A DNA stretch of 64,000 nucleotides from Lewinellaceae bacterium (GTDB lineage Bacteria; Bacteroidota; Bacteroidia; Chitinophagales; Saprospiraceae), in NCBI GenBank assembly GCA_016716135.1, contig JADJWX010000013.1:1-64000 (forward strand). Reading direction: 5' to 3'. This document shows positions 61,154 through 64,000 of this stretch, in pieces. Positions within the stretch are counted from its first letter, which is position 1, and every line of letters starts with the position of its first letter. The translations under genes and the position numbers were made by a program. Below the pieces are notes generated by a model that ran no database searches, had not been told where the DNA came from, and was given only the letters and a program-made list of their open reading frames with translations.

Positions 61154-61825
61154 TTACAAATACTTGGCACCTTCCCGCCGCGTAAGCGGCGAAACTTCGG
61201 TAGAAGCCAAAAACCGGCGCACGGCTTCCGGATGGGTTTTCGAGTATTGCCGGAGCGCCCAGCCCGCGCCTTTTTGTAAAAAAAATTCTTTGGAACGGGC
61301 CACCTGGCGGATGTAGTCGAACAGCAGGCCCGCATCCGTTTTTTCTTTATAGCGCAGCTGAAAAATCAGGCAGACGCGTTGGAGCCACAATTCGCCGGAA
61401 GCCATCCAGCGTTCGGTGACAGGTTTTGTCAGCTCGGGATACCGCTGAAAGTGCATGCCCACGAGTTTGGCGATCCAGTCGACGCTGTCCCACCAGGATT
61501 TTTCCAGGATCATTTCTTCCAGAAATTCGATAAACGCCGCGGGTTGTTTTTTCAACATTTTCTGCACCGTTTCGATGGCGAAATACTGCATTTCGCGCTG
61601 GTCGTCCTGAAAACACAGGCGAACGAGTTTGATGAGCTCGGGGCCGTCGGGTAGTCTCTGGGTTTTGTGAATTTCACGGGTCAAGGCCGTCCAGGCGGGC
61701 ATTTTCAAGCCGAAATAATCGAATTGATGCCGCATGTACGCAATCTGGCCCTGTGCGACATCGGGTTTGCCGTGGGCGCGAAAAGTGTCGCGCACGTGAA
61801 GGTGGTAGGTTTGAGCAGTTTCCAA
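61154..61825 (-). CDS. AlkD-like DNA alkylation repair protein
   Basis: This 223-residue protein of HEAT-like helical repeats matches the AlkD/AlkC glycosylase family: FYLR-type blocks MRHQFDYFGLKMPAWTALTR, ILEKSWWDSVDWIAKLVG (the Trp/Asp pair of the DNA-binding cleft), WLQRVCLIFQLRYK and FFLQKGAGWALRQY. It removes positively charged alkylated bases such as N3- and N7-alkylpurines. It stands alone next to the 466-bp inverted repeat. Confidence 0.88.
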   Translation of the reverse strand: METAQTYHLHVRDTFRAHGKPDVAQGQIAYMRHQFDYFGLKMPAWTALTREIHKTQRLPDGPELIKLVRLCFQDDQREMQYFAIETVQKMLKKQPAAFIEFLEEMILEKSWWDSVDWIAKLVGMHFQRYPELTKPVTERWMASGELWLQRVCLIFQLRYKEKTDAGLLFDYIRQVARSKEFFLQKGAGWALRQYSKTHPEAVRRFLASTEVSPLTRREGAKYL

Positions 61826-61927
61826 AGCTTGTAATTTTTGTCCAAAGGTACGGTGGCGACAAAAAAAACGGCCCGGTTACACCTGCCGGGCCGAAAACTG
61901 GGTTTTCAGGGATATGTGTGAAAAAAG

Positions 61928-63628
61928 CTACTTGCCGGGTTGGATCAGCACTTTTTGCCGCACGGCGCCTTGTTCAAACAGGCACTCCAGGGTGTACAGG
62001 CCGTTGGCCAACTGCTGTACGGGGATGCTGAGCGGATTACTGGTTATTTCGGTTTGCCGGCTTATTAGCCGCCCGTTTGTATCGAAAAGCCGGACTTGCA
62101 GGGGCTGCTGCTGTTCGAACCGGATAAATAAATTTTGGCTTGCCGGATTGGGGAATACCGTCACGCCGGGGGCTTCCCAATTTCGGATGGGTATGGCAGT
62201 CAGGGGCGAGCACACCCCGCTGAACGCGTTGTCGTACAGGTCGCGCAAGGCGGCAATGTCCGCTTGGGTATCGCCCAGATCACAAGCAACCCCGGCGCCG
62301 TCGTGCACGGCCCATGCGGTTACCAGTTGGTTGATTTCGCCGGGGTCCCAACGGCCCAACTCGGAAACACCCAGGCCCCGGCGGTCAGCGGCAGGCAAAT
62401 TGGCCGTGCAAAAACTCCAGCCCGATGGATTGGCCGGATCGTCGGGGAATGCATGCGTTGCCGGAGTGCCCCCGGGGTTGTACCCGGAGCCCCCGGCAGT
62501 CAGCGGCTGTCCGTCGCGCCAGTGTCCGGTCAGGTAGTGAAAAAATTCGACCGGAGTTTTCGGGTCGGTTGTTGCCGGTATTTGGGTTCCGATGGACCCG
62601 TTGTTGAACGTAATAAACCGGTCCATCGGGCGATCGAGGAAGGTGACCGACTGGATCGGCGGTATGCCGGCAAAGGCCGGAATATCGGACATGCAGTTGT
62701 CGTCCGTCCGGTTGCTGGTGCTGTAAAAAGCGTGTAGCTCGGGCAGGGAGCCGAGGTAGTCGTCGAGCAAACCGCAGTTGCCGATCTGGGAGTCGACCCA
62801 GACGGCAACCTGCACGGAGTCCATCGGCTCCGTGCCGCGGTAGATAATTTTATGGCTGGTAAAAATAGTATTGGCTAATGCAGCCGGCTGTACGCAGTCG
62901 AAAGCCCAGGCGGTCTGGTGAATTTCCACCGGGATATTCAGGGCGGAAGGCGGGTTGCCCGGACCAACGGAATGGTACACACACCAGGTCAGTTCGGCCG
63001 GTATGATCAATGCTCCATTCAAAATCAGCACCGGGTAATCGCCGGCCAGGGGGTTGTACATGGCATCGCCGTCCTGGTCAAAAAAAGGCGCCAGCGACTG
63101 GGTCAGATTGTCCGGCTGCGCAAAGCCGTTCACCGTTTCAAAATACGGGTTGTTGCGGCCGGGCCAGCCCATGATCTCCGGGAATTGCGCGATGGCGGCG
63201 TTCGGGTCGGTGGCCAGGGCGGGTAGTTGGCTCAGGAATGCGGCGATTTGGGCGCCGCGCACATGAAAAATCCGGTCCCAGTCGAAACAAGCCTGCGGGT
63301 AGGGCTGGCCCGTAGCGGGGTCAAGCGGTCCGGCGAAAAAACCGCCGTTGCCATACGTGACGGCGCTCAGTTTCAGGTTGAAGGCCGGGTCGACGCCGCC
63401 AATCCATAAGCCTGCGGTAAACATGGTCGTGGGGTTCTGAACGTTCGGCTGGGGGTTGGGCAGGAAGTAACCGGCTTGTCCGTCGGTAAACAAAGCGCCG
63501 CGGTTGAGGATGCGGGCACTGACGGCATTGGCATGCAGGTCATAGGCAGCCGATGCGGGAGGGCAGTCCTGCGCAAAGAGGATAGAGCCGGGCAGGAGTA
63601 AAAACAGGAGGTAAACGGTCCATTTCAT
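61928..63628 (-). CDS. Secreted T9SS protein of unknown function
   Basis: This 566-residue protein has a signal peptide (MKWTVYLLFLLLPGSILFAQ). A long beta-rich body follows with ASAAYDLHANAVSARILNRG, FTAGLWIGGVDPAFNLKLSA, FFDQDGDAMYNPLAGDYPVL and TNRTDDNCMSDIP-type loops. It ends in a type A sorting domain (VTVFPNPASQNLFIRFEQQQ to RQKVLIQPGK). The body is a recurrent type of Saprospiraceae surface protein without known activity. The start at 63628 begins the signal peptide; an in-frame ATG lies two codons upstream. Confidence 0.75.
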   Translation of the reverse strand: MKWTVYLLFLLLPGSILFAQDCPPASAAYDLHANAVSARILNRGALFTDGQAGYFLPNPQPNVQNPTTMFTAGLWIGGVDPAFNLKLSAVTYGNGGFFAGPLDPATGQPYPQACFDWDRIFHVRGAQIAAFLSQLPALATDPNAAIAQFPEIMGWPGRNNPYFETVNGFAQPDNLTQSLAPFFDQDGDAMYNPLAGDYPVLILNGALIIPAELTWCVYHSVGPGNPPSALNIPVEIHQTAWAFDCVQPAALANTIFTSHKIIYRGTEPMDSVQVAVWVDSQIGNCGLLDDYLGSLPELHAFYSTSNRTDDNCMSDIPAFAGIPPIQSVTFLDRPMDRFITFNNGSIGTQIPATTDPKTPVEFFHYLTGHWRDGQPLTAGGSGYNPGGTPATHAFPDDPANPSGWSFCTANLPAADRRGLGVSELGRWDPGEINQLVTAWAVHDGAGVACDLGDTQADIAALRDLYDNAFSGVCSPLTAIPIRNWEAPGVTVFPNPASQNLFIRFEQQQPLQVRLFDTNGRLISRQTEITSNPLSIPVQQLANGLYTLECLFEQGAVRQKVLIQPGK

Positions 63629-63745
63629 AAGCATAACAGATTTTTTACAAATAACGCCTGTATCCGGAAACATCGACGGCGCATTTGGCAGACACCAATG
63701 CTGGCGGGGTAAACATGGAATTTGGTTGAGTAAAGTGCAAAAGGT

Positions 63746-64000
63746 TCAGGTTGCGCCGGCGAGGTAATCGCGCAGTTGTGCCGCCAGTTCCGGGGCATGG
63801 GGTTCGATTTCCGGGATCAGTTCCCCAATCTTCAGGATTTTGCCTGGATGCAGCGGCATGTCAGCCAGTGTTTTTTTTAATTGTTCAAATGCCGTGGCAG
63901 CGTCCAGCCTGTTCTTTTGCCAGGCCGCTGTGGTGTAAAACCAGGGGATGGTGGGCAGGTAGGCCGATTTTTCCGAAAGTGTGGCGTCCAGGGCCAGTAG
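63746..64000 (-). CDS. 3' end of an unidentified gene
   Basis: The last 84 codons of a minus-strand frame run in from the window edge and end at TGA 63748-63746. They read LLALDATLSEKSAYLPTIPW through EQLKKTLADMPLHPG to AAQLRDYLAGAT. The frame is open throughout. I do not recognise the family; it looks soluble and mostly helical. Confidence 0.55.
   Translation of the reverse strand, partial: LLALDATLSEKSAYLPTIPWFYTTAAWQKNRLDAATAFEQLKKTLADMPLHPGKILKIGELIPEIEPHAPELAAQLRDYLAGAT

Noticed and set aside
1..64000. tRNA, rRNA or riboswitch genes
   Set aside because: I saw no convincing cloverleaf, rRNA segment or known riboswitch core by eye. A covariance-model search would be needed to exclude them.

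Overview
The window looks like a chromosome segment of a member of Bacteroidota, most probably a Saprospiraceae-like lineage (inference). The signs are many secreted proteins ending in type IX secretion (T9SS) sorting domains, a TonB-dependent receptor, DUF4199 and DUF5723 proteins, an HU-CCDC81/SPOR protein, a NrtR/AraR-like regulator, and promoters of the TTG / TAnnTTTG type. I saw no rRNA, tRNA, CRISPR array, prophage or intact insertion sequence.

Layout. 1-3.8 kb: a frameshifted MocR-type regulator diverges from a GNAT-BCAT fusion, followed by PaaY. 3.9-9 kb: an FG-GAP T9SS protein, a Nudix-related regulator, an HU-CCDC81/SPOR protein and methylmalonyl-CoA epimerase. 9-18.4 kb: an RecB-like helicase-nuclease, a frameshifted glutaminase, a hydrolase lacking its nucleophile, two DUF4199 proteins, an ABC exporter and a VapC-type toxin-antitoxin pair. 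18.4-22.3 kb: a three-gene envelope operon (beta-barrel, lipoprotein, DUF5723). 22.5-24.8 kb: paaB, paaC and an LD-carboxypeptidase. 25.2-31.3 kb: a TonB-dependent receptor and an internally duplicated T9SS beta-helix protein, each preceded by Pho-box-like 11-bp direct repeats. 31.5-34.6 kb: a FAD oxidoreductase and a membrane ferredoxin protein separated by eight tandem palindromes. 34.7-50.9 kb: T9SS proteins, ribosomal protein L25, aldose epimerase, a glycosyltransferase-like membrane protein, a PD40/M28/FG-GAP protein and MscS. 51-55 kb: cupin, AraC regulator, acyl-CoA-dehydrogenase-like protein, cysteine-dioxygenase-like protein and a decayed HNH module. 55.5-64 kb: a VOC protein, ASST-like and GSDH-like secreted proteins, FkbM methyltransferase, an AlkD-like protein, another T9SS protein and a partial gene.

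Two features stand out. First, intergenic space is dominated by inverted repeats of many unrelated sequence families. They include single palindromes, a tandem array, hairpins of about 120-470 bp, and stacks of different palindromes nested concentrically. Some form stop codons, and one sits in frame inside the FAD oxidoreductase gene. Second, the receptor/beta-helix pair shares a promoter design that suggests control by phosphate starvation.

Caution: at least five genes carry single-base frameshifts, mostly in short homopolymers, and one has an in-frame stop. Assembly error is a plausible cause, so these are described as one gene each with the lesion marked.
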